From positions 1 through 64,000 of the forward strand of contig CALTUD010000013.1 in the NCBI GenBank assembly GCA_943912335.1: a stretch of DNA of 64,000 bases, in the 5' to 3' direction. Shown one piece after another: positions 32,707 to 40,879 of this stretch (positions are counted from its first letter, which is position 1; the number at the start of each line of letters is the position of its first letter). The notes beneath the pieces are model-generated. The model was not told the origin of the DNA and did no database searches. It saw nothing but the letters and a program-made list of their open reading frames with translations. The position numbers and the translations under genes are program-made. Origin of the DNA: an uncultured Acetobacteraceae bacterium. Its GTDB lineage: Bacteria; Pseudomonadota; Alphaproteobacteria; Acetobacterales; Acetobacteraceae.

Positions 32707-34089
32707 CTAGAAGGTGACGTTGAAACGGAGCCCGGCGACGAACTCGTTGGAGATCCGCCGGTCCGGCCGGTTCTGGTCGGCGATGCCTCCCCCCGGCGTG
32801 AAGATGTATTGCAGGTCCGGCTGCAGCATCAGCCACGCCACCGGGAAATACTGGTAGGCCAGCTCCAGATAGCTTTCCGACGTCCGGATCGGCGAATACA
32901 CGCCCGGCCCGGCATAATCCTGCGCCATGCGCGACGCCTCGGTGGCGTTGCGCGCCAGCTTGGTGAACCCGCCGCCGAACATCGCCGAATCCGAAGACCG
33001 TCCGGCGAACGGCTCGTGCAGCACCACGCCCAGATTGGCGGCGAAATCCACCAGGTTGCGGTCGCCAGGCGCGCCCATCACCCGGCTGAACAGGTTCACG
33101 CTGCGCGCATCGTTCGGGTCCGGGCGCCAGATCATCTGATCCACCACCCCGTACACGGCGAAATTGTGCCGCCGCATCAGCTGGTGCCCGTTGCTGTCGG
33201 GCGAGGAGAACGGCACGAAGCGGTTGTCGTAGCGCAGGTCGGGGAAATTGGCGCTGTCGAACCACGCCCCCAGCTTGTAGGTGCCGGGCAGGCCGGGCCG
33301 GGCCGCACCCTTGGCCATCTCCCCCGACACGGGCGCGTTCAGCGCGTAATCGATCTCGGCGATCATCAGCGCGCCGGTCTTCAGGTTGAAGATCTCGCTG
33401 CCGCCGCTCGCCGGCTGCGGGTCGTTCTCGAACGGCCCGCCCCCCGGATTGTCGTCGAACACGCCGCCCAGAACGGTGAAGCGGCCGATATTCGCCCGTC
33501 CGCGCACGCCCAGCGACGACAACGGATAGGCAGGGCCGCCCGCATACATGTCGTAGGAGGGCAGGGCCGGCCAGCCGAACATGGTGTTGGCGAACAGAGC
33601 GGCGCTGGCGCTGGTGATGAATTCCTGGTCCAGGCTCTGCAGGCCGATCTTGGTGTCGATCTGACCGTCCCGGAACTGCTGGTCGTACCACAGCTCCCAG
33701 AGCCGCGTGGCACGGCTCGCCTCGATGCCGCTGATGGTGTTCAGGTTGTCGAGATTGTCCTGGCTCAGGCTGCGGCCATGGATCTGGAACGCGCTGACGT
33801 TGAAAATGCCGCCCTGGAGACCGATCGCCCGCCCCAGATCGACGCCGACGCTGGCCTCGGTCAGCCCGTCATAGGTCGCGCCGCGGTTGATGCCGCCGGT
33901 CGGATTGCCGAACACTTCGCCGATCTCGCTCAATCCGAACGTCACGCCGTACTGGTTCAGCCAGGGCCGCGCGCCCCAGGCCGGCCCGAGCAGATTGCCG
34001 CCGCTGGGCTGCGCATGCGCGGCCATCGGCAGTGCGAACAGCAGGGCGGCGCCGACGGACACGGCGCGCGGATCGATCCGACGGGCCAA
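32707..34089 (-). CDS. OprB-family carbohydrate-type porin
   Basis: A 460-residue outer-membrane protein. A signal peptide (GAALLFALPMAAHAQP) is followed by the OprB pattern: NLLGPAWGARPWLNQYGV, GLEA-type TEASVGVDLGRAIGLQGG, SLDQEFITSASAALFANTMF, LPGTYKLGAWFDS and the C-terminal ISNEFVAGLRFNVTF ending in Phe. No ATG fits; TTG at 34089 has GGAG nine bases upstream and is chosen. A TTG at 34119 would add ten residues. First gene of the porin-propeller-DyP operon. A Fur-box-like sequence lies just upstream. Confidence 0.88.
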   Translation of the reverse strand: MARRIDPRAVSVGAALLFALPMAAHAQPSGGNLLGPAWGARPWLNQYGVTFGLSEIGEVFGNPTGGINRGATYDGLTEASVGVDLGRAIGLQGGIFNVSAFQIHGRSLSQDNLDNLNTISGIEASRATRLWELWYDQQFRDGQIDTKIGLQSLDQEFITSASAALFANTMFGWPALPSYDMYAGGPAYPLSSLGVRGRANIGRFTVLGGVFDDNPGGGPFENDPQPASGGSEIFNLKTGALMIAEIDYALNAPVSGEMAKGAARPGLPGTYKLGAWFDSANFPDLRYDNRFVPFSSPDSNGHQLMRRHNFAVYGVVDQMIWRPDPNDARSVNLFSRVMGAPGDRNLVDFAANLGVVLHEPFAGRSSDSAMFGGGFTKLARNATEASRMAQDYAGPGVYSPIRTSESYLELAYQYFPVAWLMLQPDLQYIFTPGGGIADQNRPDRRISNEFVAGLRFNVTF

Positions 34090-34110
34090 GCAGTATGTCT
34101 CCAAGACAAA

Positions 34111-34127
34111 GAATGACAATCAGTCGC
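34111..34127 (-). promoter_or_regulatory. Possible Fur box ahead of porin-DyP operon
   Basis: On the minus strand GCGACTGATTGTCATTC matches the core TGATnnTCATT of the classical Fur site at 9 of 11 positions. It ends 22 bases before the chosen TTG start. Iron control would suit a DyP/EfeB-type operon, but a single eye-matched site is weak evidence. Confidence 0.35.
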
Positions 34128-34187
34128 AACAACGCGCGTGCTTGTAGGTCAGCCTGTCGAATATCGTCAATCGTCATGTTTTGACAT

Positions 34188-34205
34188 CATCGAGACATCT
34201 CGATG
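34188..34205. promoter_or_regulatory. 18-bp perfect dyad, possible operator
   Basis: CATCGAG (34188-34194), spacer ACAT, CTCGATG (34199-34205). It is a perfect 7-bp inverted repeat about 100 bases upstream of the porin start. It could be a repressor site or a hairpin at the end of the NTF2-like transcript. Confidence 0.4.
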
Positions 34206-34426
34206 TCGGCCGCGCCTGTTCCGTCGCGTCTAGACCGGACCGGTGAACACAGGATCGCGCATATCACCCTGGACTCATGCCGCCGATCTCCGATCGGTAG
34301 TCTCGATCAACCGGCCAGACCCCGTTCCGCCCAGTGCGACGCCTCCCAGCTGGCGTCTGGCAGCCGCGCGCCGGCGCCATGGCGGCGGCGGCGGCGATCG
34401 GCGAAACCCGGGCCTTTCTCTCTTCT

Positions 34427-34822
34427 TCAATCGATGGGCAGGCGCGCCATGTAGTCGCGCATCAACGTCACCTGTCCGTTCCGGCGGGTGATGAACCAGA
34501 CATAACCGATCCGGAACGGCACCCCAGCCGTGTCGTGATGGTCACCGGTCGCCTCGACGATGGTCTCTTCACCGTCTTCGTGCACATGCGTGACGTCGAA
34601 ACGCCCGAAGCGGATGCGGGCGAACACCGCTTCCAGATAGGCGCCGATCGCGTCGCGTCCCTCCACCCTGCGTGTGGACCCGGCCTTGGCGAACGGGAAT
34701 TCGTGCACCCCATCCGGTGCATAGAGCGCCATCCAGCCGGCAAGCTCGCCCCTGGTCAGCGACGAGACGGCATCGGCCAGCCATTCGGGAAGAACGGGAG
34801 TTGCGATAGGATCGTTCGGCAT
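34427..34822 (-). CDS. SnoaL/NTF2-like protein
   Basis: A 131-residue small alpha+beta-barrel protein. Pattern: an N-terminal helix pair (DAVSSLTRGELAGWMALYAPDG), VHEFPFAKAG, VEGRDAIGAYLEAVFARI, and beta-strands with IVEATGDHHDTAGVPF and IGYVWFITRRNGQVTLMRDYM. Members include isomerases, cyclases and ligand-binding proteins; no catalytic set can be assigned. It is divergent from the TetR gene with only 27 bases between starts, and operator-like dyads lie there, so the TetR protein very probably controls it. Confidence 0.82.
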   Translation of the reverse strand: MPNDPIATPVLPEWLADAVSSLTRGELAGWMALYAPDGVHEFPFAKAGSTRRVEGRDAIGAYLEAVFARIRFGRFDVTHVHEDGEETIVEATGDHHDTAGVPFRIGYVWFITRRNGQVTLMRDYMARLPID

Positions 34823-34844
34823 GATCAGCCATTCCTCGAATTAA

Positions 34845-34888
34845 GGACCATGAGTCCGAAAACCTATAGCATAACGGACCCCAGGTCC
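34845..34888. promoter_or_regulatory. Two TetR-type dyads at the divergent NTF2-like/TetR start
   Basis: Dyad 1: GGAC-N5-GTCC (34845-34857), covering the TetR start codon. Dyad 2: GGACC-CCA-GGTCC (34876-34888), extended to CGGACC/GGTCCG. They are 31 bases apart centre to centre, about three helical turns, so two dimers could bind on one face of the DNA. Confidence 0.6.
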
Positions 34889-35482
34889 GAAAGAGGCGGG
34901 GCGCGTCGCGGCCGACCGGCCGCCGATCCGGCGCGTATGCTTGCGGCCGCCGAAACCCTCTTCCAGGCGGCGAAACAGCCCGGATCGGTCACGATGGAGG
35001 AAATCGCCGCCGCGGCCGGTGTCGGCAAGGGAACCGTGTTTCGTGCCTTCGGCACCCGCGAGGGCCTGCTCGACGCGCTCTGGGCGGCGAAAGGCGCCGA
35101 TCTGAGGGCGCGGCTGGAACCCGCGCAGGCGGAGACGACCGAAGCGGCGACGTTCGAGACGCTGCTCGCGTGTCTCGACGCGCTCCTCGTCTTCAAGATC
35201 GCCAACCGCCATCTGGTACGGGCGCGGGAAGGCGCGCCGGACCTGGCCCGTTCGGAGAATTACCGCTGGGCGCGCCGCGTTCTCCGCACGCTGCTGGACC
35301 GCGCGGCACCCCGGGCGCCCACGGACCGCGTCGCCTATGCCGCCGAGCTGATGCTCGCGGGGCTCCACGTCGACCCGATCGAGCACCTGCTGGAACAAGG
35401 GCTCACGGAGCGGGCGCTGCGCGATACACAGCGCTTCCACGCCGAAGCCATCGTCGAGACGCTGCGCCAATGGCCGGCCTGA
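34850..35482 (+). CDS. TetR-family transcriptional regulator
   Basis: A 210-residue repressor. The N-terminal DNA-binding domain is clear (RRGRPAADPARMLAAAETLF, VTMEEIAAAAGVGKGTVFRAF, then GTREGLLDALW). The C-terminal ligand-binding part is generic. ATG 34850 adds about 18 residues before the canonical start of the fold, and operator-like dyads overlap this stretch, so it regulates itself and the divergent NTF2-like gene. The ligand is unknown. The gene ends 30 bases from the converging gcvP. Confidence 0.9.
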   Translation: MSPKTYSITDPRSERGGARRGRPAADPARMLAAAETLFQAAKQPGSVTMEEIAAAAGVGKGTVFRAFGTREGLLDALWAAKGADLRARLEPAQAETTEAATFETLLACLDALLVFKIANRHLVRAREGAPDLARSENYRWARRVLRTLLDRAAPRAPTDRVAYAAELMLAGLHVDPIEHLLEQGLTERALRDTQRFHAEAIVETLRQWPA

Positions 35483-35512
35483 CCACCGTCAGGACCGGCC
35501 CCGGATGAAAGC

Positions 35513-38395
35513 CTATTCCGCCGCTTCGGCGTAGGTCTCCATCGGCGGGCAGGAACACACGAGGTTCCGGTCGCCATAGGAATTGTCGAGCCGACCCACG
35601 GGCGGGAAATACTTGTCCTGCGCCGTCACGCCGCCGGGCAGACACCCCGCCTCCCGGCTGTACGGACGATCCCACCCGCTCGACACCAGATCCGCCAGCG
35701 TATGCGGCGCATGGCGCAGCGGGCTGGCGTCCACCGCCATCTCGCCGTTCTCCACCGCCTCGATCTCGGCACGGATGGCCAGCATCGCATCGCAGAACCG
35801 GTCCAGCTCGACCCGGCTTTCCGACTCCGTCGGCTCGATCATGAAGGTGCCCGCCACCGGGAAGCTCACCGTCGGCGCATGGAAACCATGGTCGATCAGG
35901 CGCTTGGCGATGTCGTCCACGGTGATGCCGTGCTTGTCCTTGAACGGACGCAGATCGACGATGAACTCGTGCGCCACGCGGCCCTGCGCGCCCCGATACA
36001 GCACCGGATAGGCGCCCTCGAGACGCTTCACGATGTAGTTCGAGTTCAGGATCGCCACCTGCGTCGCGCGGCGCAGCCCGTCCGCCCCCATCAGCAGCAT
36101 GTAGGCATAGGAGATCGGCAGGATCGAGGCCGACCCCCAGTTCGCCGCCGACACGGCATGCGCGCCGCCCCGGTCCGGACGACCGGGCAGGAACGGCGCC
36201 AGATGCGCGCCGACGCCGATCGGGCCCATGCCGGGACCGCCGCCGCCATGCGGAATGCAGAAGGTCTTGTGCAGGTTGAAATGGCTCACGTCGGCGCCGA
36301 ACGCGCCCGGACGCGACAAACCCACCTGGGCGTTCAGATTGGCCCCGTCCAGATAGACCTGCCCGCCGGCCTCGTGCACCAGATCGCAGATCTCCCGCAC
36401 CTGCTCCTCGAACACGCCATGCGTGGACGGATAGGTGATCATGATCGCCGCGAGCTGGTCGCGATGCTGCGCGATCTTGGCGCGCAGATCGCCCACATCC
36501 ACGTTGCCCTCGCGGTCGCAGCCCACCACCACCACGCGCATGCCGACCATATGGGCGGAGGCCGGGTTGGTGCCGTGCGCCGAAGCCGGGATCAGGCAGA
36601 TGTCGCGATGCGCCTCGCCCCGCGCGCGGTGATAGCCGCGGATCGCCAGAAGACCGGCATATTCGCCCTGGGCGCCCGAATTGGGCTGCAAGGACACGGC
36701 ATCGTAGCCGCTCACCGCGCAGAGCTTCGCTTCCAGATCGGCGAACAGCTCCGCATAGCCCTCGGCCTGGTCGGCTGGCGCGAACGGATGCATGTCGCAG
36801 AAGCCCGGCCAGGTGATCGGCATCATCTCCACCGTGGCGTTCAGCTTCATGGTGCAGGAGCCGAGCGGGATCATGGTCCGGTCCAGTGCCAGATCCCGGT
36901 CCGACAAACGGCGCAGGAAGCGCAGCATCTCGGTCTCGGAATGATGGGTGCGGAACACCTCGTGCTCCAGCAGCGCCCCGCTCCGGCGCAGCTCCGCCGG
37001 GATCGCATCCTCCGCCGACAGGGATGCCTCGTCCGGCTGCCCGCCGAAGGCCTGCCACACGGCGCGGATGATCTCCGGCGTGGTGGTCTCGTCCAGGCTG
37101 ACGCCCAGCCGCCCGTCATCGATCCGGCGCAGATTGATGCCCGCGTCGAGCGCGCGCGCCAGGATCGCATCGGTCTCGGTTCCGGTCTTCACCGTCACCG
37201 TGTCGAAGAAGCGGTCGTTCTCCACCGCGCAGCCCAGCGCGCGCAGACCCGCCGCCAGGACCTGCGCCCGGCGCGCCACGTGCGACGCGATCGCGCGCAA
37301 CCCGTCCGGGCCGTGATGCACCGCATACATCGCGGCGATCACCGCCAGCAGAACCTGCGCGGTGCAGATGTTGGAGGTCGCCTTCTCGCGGCGGATATGC
37401 TGCTCGCGGGTCTGAAGCGCGAGGCGATAGGCCGGACGCCCGGCCGCGTCGATCGACACCCCCACCAGACGCCCCGGCATGGAGCGCTTGAACGCGTCGC
37501 GCACCGCCATGTAGGCCGCATGCGGCCCGCCATACCCCATCGGAACGCCGAAACGCTGCATCGAGCCGATGGCGATGTCCGCGCCCAGCGCACCCGGCGA
37601 GGCCAGCAGAACCAGCGCCAGCGGATCGGCCGCCATCGCCACCAGCGCGCCCGCCTCGTGCAGACGGGCGATCAGCGCGCGCGGATCGCGGATGCGGCCA
37701 TGGGTGTCGGGATATTGCAGCAGCGCGCCGAACACGGCCCCAGCGTCGGCCGTTTCCGGATCGCCCACGACGAGGTCGATGCCCATCGGCTCGGCCCGGG
37801 TCCGCAGCACCGCCAGGGTCTGCGGATGCACGCCCGCATCGACGAGGAAGCTGTTGCTCTTCGCCTTCGCCATGCGCTTGGCCAGCGTCATCGCTTCCGC
37901 CGCCGCCGTCGCCTCGTCCAGAAGCGAGGCATTGGCCACGTCGAGACCGGTCAGGTCGCAGACCAGGGTCTGGAACGCCAGAAGCGCTTCCAGGCGACCC
38001 TGGCTGATCTCCGGCTGATACGGGGTATAGGCCGTGTACCAGGCCGGATTCTCCAGGATGTTGCGCTGGATCACGCCGGGCAGGATGGTGCCGTGATAGC
38101 CCTGGCCGATCAGCGAGGTGAGAACCCGGTTGCGCCCGGCCATGCCGCGCAGCCTGGCCAGAACCGCCGTCTCGGTCAGCCCTTCGCCCAGACCCGCCGC
38201 CGACCAGGCGTCGTCCCAGGCCCCCGGCGCCATGCGGATCGAGGACGGCACGGTTTCCGCCGTCAACGCTTCCAGATCGGCCGCGCCGATCACGCGCAAC
38301 ATCGCTGCGACCTCGGCCGCATCCGGGCCGATATGCCGCTTGGCAAACGAGTCGCCCGATGCGCTCGTGCCGGCCCAGAGTGTCTGCTCGGTCAT
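35513..38395 (-). CDS. gcvP: Glycine dehydrogenase (decarboxylating), P protein
   Basis: A 960-residue single-chain P protein that decarboxylates glycine on PLP and passes the aminomethyl group to lipoylated H protein. N-terminal half: FAKRHIGPDAAEVAAML, LIGQGYHGTILPGVI, YTAYTPYQPEISQGRLE. C-terminal half: IPLGSCTMKLNATVEMMPI, QPNSGAQGEYAGLLAI and the PLP lysine in HFNLHKTFCIPHGGGGPG. It is the last gene of the sdaA-glyA-gcvT-gcvP operon, 14 bases after gcvT. The gcvH gene, often placed between T and P, is absent here. Confidence 0.97.
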   Translation of the reverse strand: MTEQTLWAGTSASGDSFAKRHIGPDAAEVAAMLRVIGAADLEALTAETVPSSIRMAPGAWDDAWSAAGLGEGLTETAVLARLRGMAGRNRVLTSLIGQGYHGTILPGVIQRNILENPAWYTAYTPYQPEISQGRLEALLAFQTLVCDLTGLDVANASLLDEATAAAEAMTLAKRMAKAKSNSFLVDAGVHPQTLAVLRTRAEPMGIDLVVGDPETADAGAVFGALLQYPDTHGRIRDPRALIARLHEAGALVAMAADPLALVLLASPGALGADIAIGSMQRFGVPMGYGGPHAAYMAVRDAFKRSMPGRLVGVSIDAAGRPAYRLALQTREQHIRREKATSNICTAQVLLAVIAAMYAVHHGPDGLRAIASHVARRAQVLAAGLRALGCAVENDRFFDTVTVKTGTETDAILARALDAGINLRRIDDGRLGVSLDETTTPEIIRAVWQAFGGQPDEASLSAEDAIPAELRRSGALLEHEVFRTHHSETEMLRFLRRLSDRDLALDRTMIPLGSCTMKLNATVEMMPITWPGFCDMHPFAPADQAEGYAELFADLEAKLCAVSGYDAVSLQPNSGAQGEYAGLLAIRGYHRARGEAHRDICLIPASAHGTNPASAHMVGMRVVVVGCDREGNVDVGDLRAKIAQHRDQLAAIMITYPSTHGVFEEQVREICDLVHEAGGQVYLDGANLNAQVGLSRPGAFGADVSHFNLHKTFCIPHGGGGPGMGPIGVGAHLAPFLPGRPDRGGAHAVSAANWGSASILPISYAYMLLMGADGLRRATQVAILNSNYIVKRLEGAYPVLYRGAQGRVAHEFIVDLRPFKDKHGITVDDIAKRLIDHGFHAPTVSFPVAGTFMIEPTESESRVELDRFCDAMLAIRAEIEAVENGEMAVDASPLRHAPHTLADLVSSGWDRPYSREAGCLPGGVTAQDKYFPPVGRLDNSYGDRNLVCSCPPMETYAEAAE

Positions 38396-38409
38396 CGGAC
38401 TATCGATTC

Positions 38410-39570
38410 TTAACGCTTGTAGGTGGGGGGAACGAACGGGGTCGGGCTCACGGTCACGGAAACCGGACGGCCGCGCAGTTCGGACAGGAGAACGGTGCCC
38501 GGCTGGGCCAGGGCGGTCGGCACGTAGCCCATCGCCACGGGCGCCTGCAGCGTCGGCCCGAACGCGCCGGACGTCACGTGGCCTACCGGCGTGGTCGGAT
38601 CGTCCGGCAGGAACAACGGCGCACCCGCCCGCAACGGCGCGCGGCCGTCCGGGCGCAGACCCACGCGGCGGCGCGCGGCCCCGTTCTCCAGCTCGGCCAG
38701 AATGCGCGCGGCGCCGATGAACCCGTCGCCCCGCACGCCGCCGAAGCGGCGGCTCTTCTGGATCGCCCATTCCAGCGCCGCTTCCACCGGGCTGGTGCCG
38801 GTGTCGAGATCGGAACCGTACAGGCACAGACCGGCTTCGAGGCGCAGGCTGTCGCGCGCGCCCAGACCGATCGGCAGAACGCCGGGCTGCGCCAGCAGGC
38901 GGCGCGCGATCGCCTCGGCCGCACGGGCCGGCATGCCGATCTCGAACCCGTCCTCGCCGGTATAGCCGGAGCGAGACACGGTGCAGTCATGCCCGTCGAT
39001 CGAGAGGCGGCGGAAATCCATGAACCGCATCGCCGTCACTTCGGGCGCCAGGGCGGCCAGAGCCGCCTCCGCGCCCGGACCCTGCAACGCCAGCAGCGCC
39101 CGGTCGGCCTGGAACACGATCTCGCAATCCGCGCCCAGATGCTGCTGCAGATGCGCCAGATCGGCCAGCTTCGGCCCGGCATTCACCACCAGGAACAGAC
39201 GATCCTCCTCGGCGGCGACCATCAGATCGTCCGAGATGCCGCCTTCCGGCGTGGTGAACAGCGCATAACGCTGCCGCCCCGGCTTCAACGCGACGATATC
39301 CGCCGGCACCAGACGCTCCAGCGCCAGAGCGGCATCCTGCAGCTTGCCCGAGCGATGGCGCAGGCCGATCTGGCCCATGTGCGACACGTCGAACAGGCCG
39401 CAGGCGGAGCGCACATGGGTGTGCTCGGTCATGATCCCGGTCGGATACTGCACCGGCATCTCGTAGCCGGCGAACGGCACCATGCGGCCGCCCAGCTCGA
39501 GATGAAGCGCATGCAGCGGCGTGCGCGACAAAGGCTCCGGCGTCACCGCCGCGATGGCATGCTCGTCCAT
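38410..39570 (-). CDS. gcvT: Aminomethyltransferase, T protein of glycine cleavage
   Basis: A 386-residue folate enzyme that releases ammonia and moves the methylene group from H protein to tetrahydrofolate. Family marks: TPLHALHLELGGRMVPFAGY, GLFDVSHMGQI with the catalytic Asp region, RSGYTGEDGFEIGMP, LGARDSLRLEAGLCLYGSDL and the C-terminal barrel GHVTSGAFGPTLQAPVAMGYV. Its ATG shares a base with the glyA stop (TGATG), so translation is coupled. It belongs to the riboswitch-led operon. Confidence 0.96.
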   Translation of the reverse strand: MDEHAIAAVTPEPLSRTPLHALHLELGGRMVPFAGYEMPVQYPTGIMTEHTHVRSACGLFDVSHMGQIGLRHRSGKLQDAALALERLVPADIVALKPGRQRYALFTTPEGGISDDLMVAAEEDRLFLVVNAGPKLADLAHLQQHLGADCEIVFQADRALLALQGPGAEAALAALAPEVTAMRFMDFRRLSIDGHDCTVSRSGYTGEDGFEIGMPARAAEAIARRLLAQPGVLPIGLGARDSLRLEAGLCLYGSDLDTGTSPVEAALEWAIQKSRRFGGVRGDGFIGAARILAELENGAARRRVGLRPDGRAPLRAGAPLFLPDDPTTPVGHVTSGAFGPTLQAPVAMGYVPTALAQPGTVLLSELRGRPVSVTVSPTPFVPPTYKR

Positions 39571-40868
39571 CAGGCAGCCTTCGCACCGGCGGACGCGGTA
39601 CCGGCGCCGTAGAGCGGGAAGCGCTTGCACAAGGCCTTCACCGACGCATGCGCGGCGTTCTCCGCCGCCGAATTGTCGTCCGGATTCTGCTTCAGCCCGT
39701 CCAGGACGTCGGCGATCAGGTTCGCCACCTCGCGGAACTCGGCTTCGCCGAAACCGCGCGTGGTGGCGGCAGGCGACCCCAGGCGGATGCCGCTGGTCTG
39801 CGCAGGCGGCAGCGGATCGTAGGGGATGCCGTTCTTGTTGCAGGTCAGGCCGGCCCGCTCCAGGGACGCTTCCGCCGCCTTGCCGGTCACGCCGGCACGA
39901 CGCAGATCCAGCAGAACCAGATGCGTGTCGGTGCCGCCCGTCACCAGCTCGTGCCCGCGCGCCACGAGCTGCTCGCCCAGCACACGCGCATTCACCACCA
40001 CCTGGGCGGCATAGTCGCGGAAATCCGGACGCAGAGCCTCGCCGAACGCCACCGCCTTGGCGGCGATCACATGCATCAGCGGCCCACCCTGCTGGCCGGG
40101 GAACACCGCCGAATTGATCTTCTTGGCCAGGGCCTCGTCGTTGCACAGGATCATGCCGCCGCGCGGACCGCGCAGGGTCTTGTGCGTCGTCGTGGTCGCC
40201 ACATGCGCGTGCGGGAACGGGCTCGGATGCGCGCCGCCCGCCACGAGACCGGCGAAATGCGCCATGTCCACCATCAGAAGCGCGCCCACCTCGTCGGCGA
40301 TGGCGCGGAACCGGGCGAAATCGATCTGGCGCGGAATCGCCGAACCGCCGGCGATGATCAGCTTCGGCTTGTGCTCGCGCGCCAGGCTCTCGACCTGGTC
40401 GTAATCCAGCAGACCGTCCTGGCGGCGCACGCCGTACTGCACGGCGTTGAACCACTTGCCGCTCATGGTCGGCTTGGCGCCGTGCGTCAGATGGCCGCCG
40501 GCATCGATCGCCATGCCGAGAAAGGTGTCGCCCGGCTTCAGCAGCGCCATCATCACGGCGCCGTTGGCCTGCGCGCCCGAATGCGGCTGCACGTTGGCGT
40601 AGCCGCAGCCGAACAGCTTGGTCGCGCGCTCGATCGCCGCCGTCTCGACCACATCAACCTCGGCGCAACCGCCGTAATAGCGCCGGCCCGGATAACCCTC
40701 GGCGTATTTGTTGGTCAGCACCGAACCCTGCGCAGCCAGAACCGCCGGAGACACGATGTTCTCGCTGGCGATCAGCTCGATGCCCTCGTCCTGACGCACC
40801 AGCTCGGCCGACAACGCGTCGGCGATCAGCGGATCGTCGCGGAGCGAGCGGGAAAAGAAGTCCGACAT
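39570..40868 (-). CDS. glyA: Serine hydroxymethyltransferase
   Basis: A 432-residue PLP enzyme converting serine and tetrahydrofolate to glycine and methylene-tetrahydrofolate. Visible: GIELIASENIVSPAV, NKYAEGYPGRRYYGGC, PHSGAQANGAVMMALL, the PLP lysine in TTTTHKTLRGPRGG and TSGIRLGSPAATTRGFG. Length is normal. It lies 11 bases after sdaA and overlaps gcvT. In this operon it links serine and glycine pools. Confidence 0.97.
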   Translation of the reverse strand: MSDFFSRSLRDDPLIADALSAELVRQDEGIELIASENIVSPAVLAAQGSVLTNKYAEGYPGRRYYGGCAEVDVVETAAIERATKLFGCGYANVQPHSGAQANGAVMMALLKPGDTFLGMAIDAGGHLTHGAKPTMSGKWFNAVQYGVRRQDGLLDYDQVESLAREHKPKLIIAGGSAIPRQIDFARFRAIADEVGALLMVDMAHFAGLVAGGAHPSPFPHAHVATTTTHKTLRGPRGGMILCNDEALAKKINSAVFPGQQGGPLMHVIAAKAVAFGEALRPDFRDYAAQVVVNARVLGEQLVARGHELVTGGTDTHLVLLDLRRAGVTGKAAEASLERAGLTCNKNGIPYDPLPPAQTSGIRLGSPAATTRGFGEAEFREVANLIADVLDGLKQNPDDNSAAENAAHASVKALCKRFPLYGAGTASAGAKAA

Positions 40869-40879
40869 GGTGCTATCCT

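Larger units (their letters stand above)
34090..34426. other. Non-coding region upstream of the porin operon
   Basis: No gene is supported. It should contain the promoter of the porin-propeller-DyP operon on the minus strand, and the end of the NTF2-like transcript. Two elements stand out and are listed separately: a Fur-like site at 34111-34127 and an 18-bp dyad at 34188-34205. The remainder shows nothing I can interpret. Confidence 0.5.

Noticed and set aside
31583..33691. Long open frames fusing porin, propeller and DyP regions into other products
   Set aside because: These frames are offset from the real genes. Signal peptides, stop/start overlaps and family motifs fix the three separate genes.
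35483..35512. Possible terminator between tetR and gcvP
   Set aside because: The 30-base gap has GC-rich sequence but no stem longer than a few pairs and no T-run.
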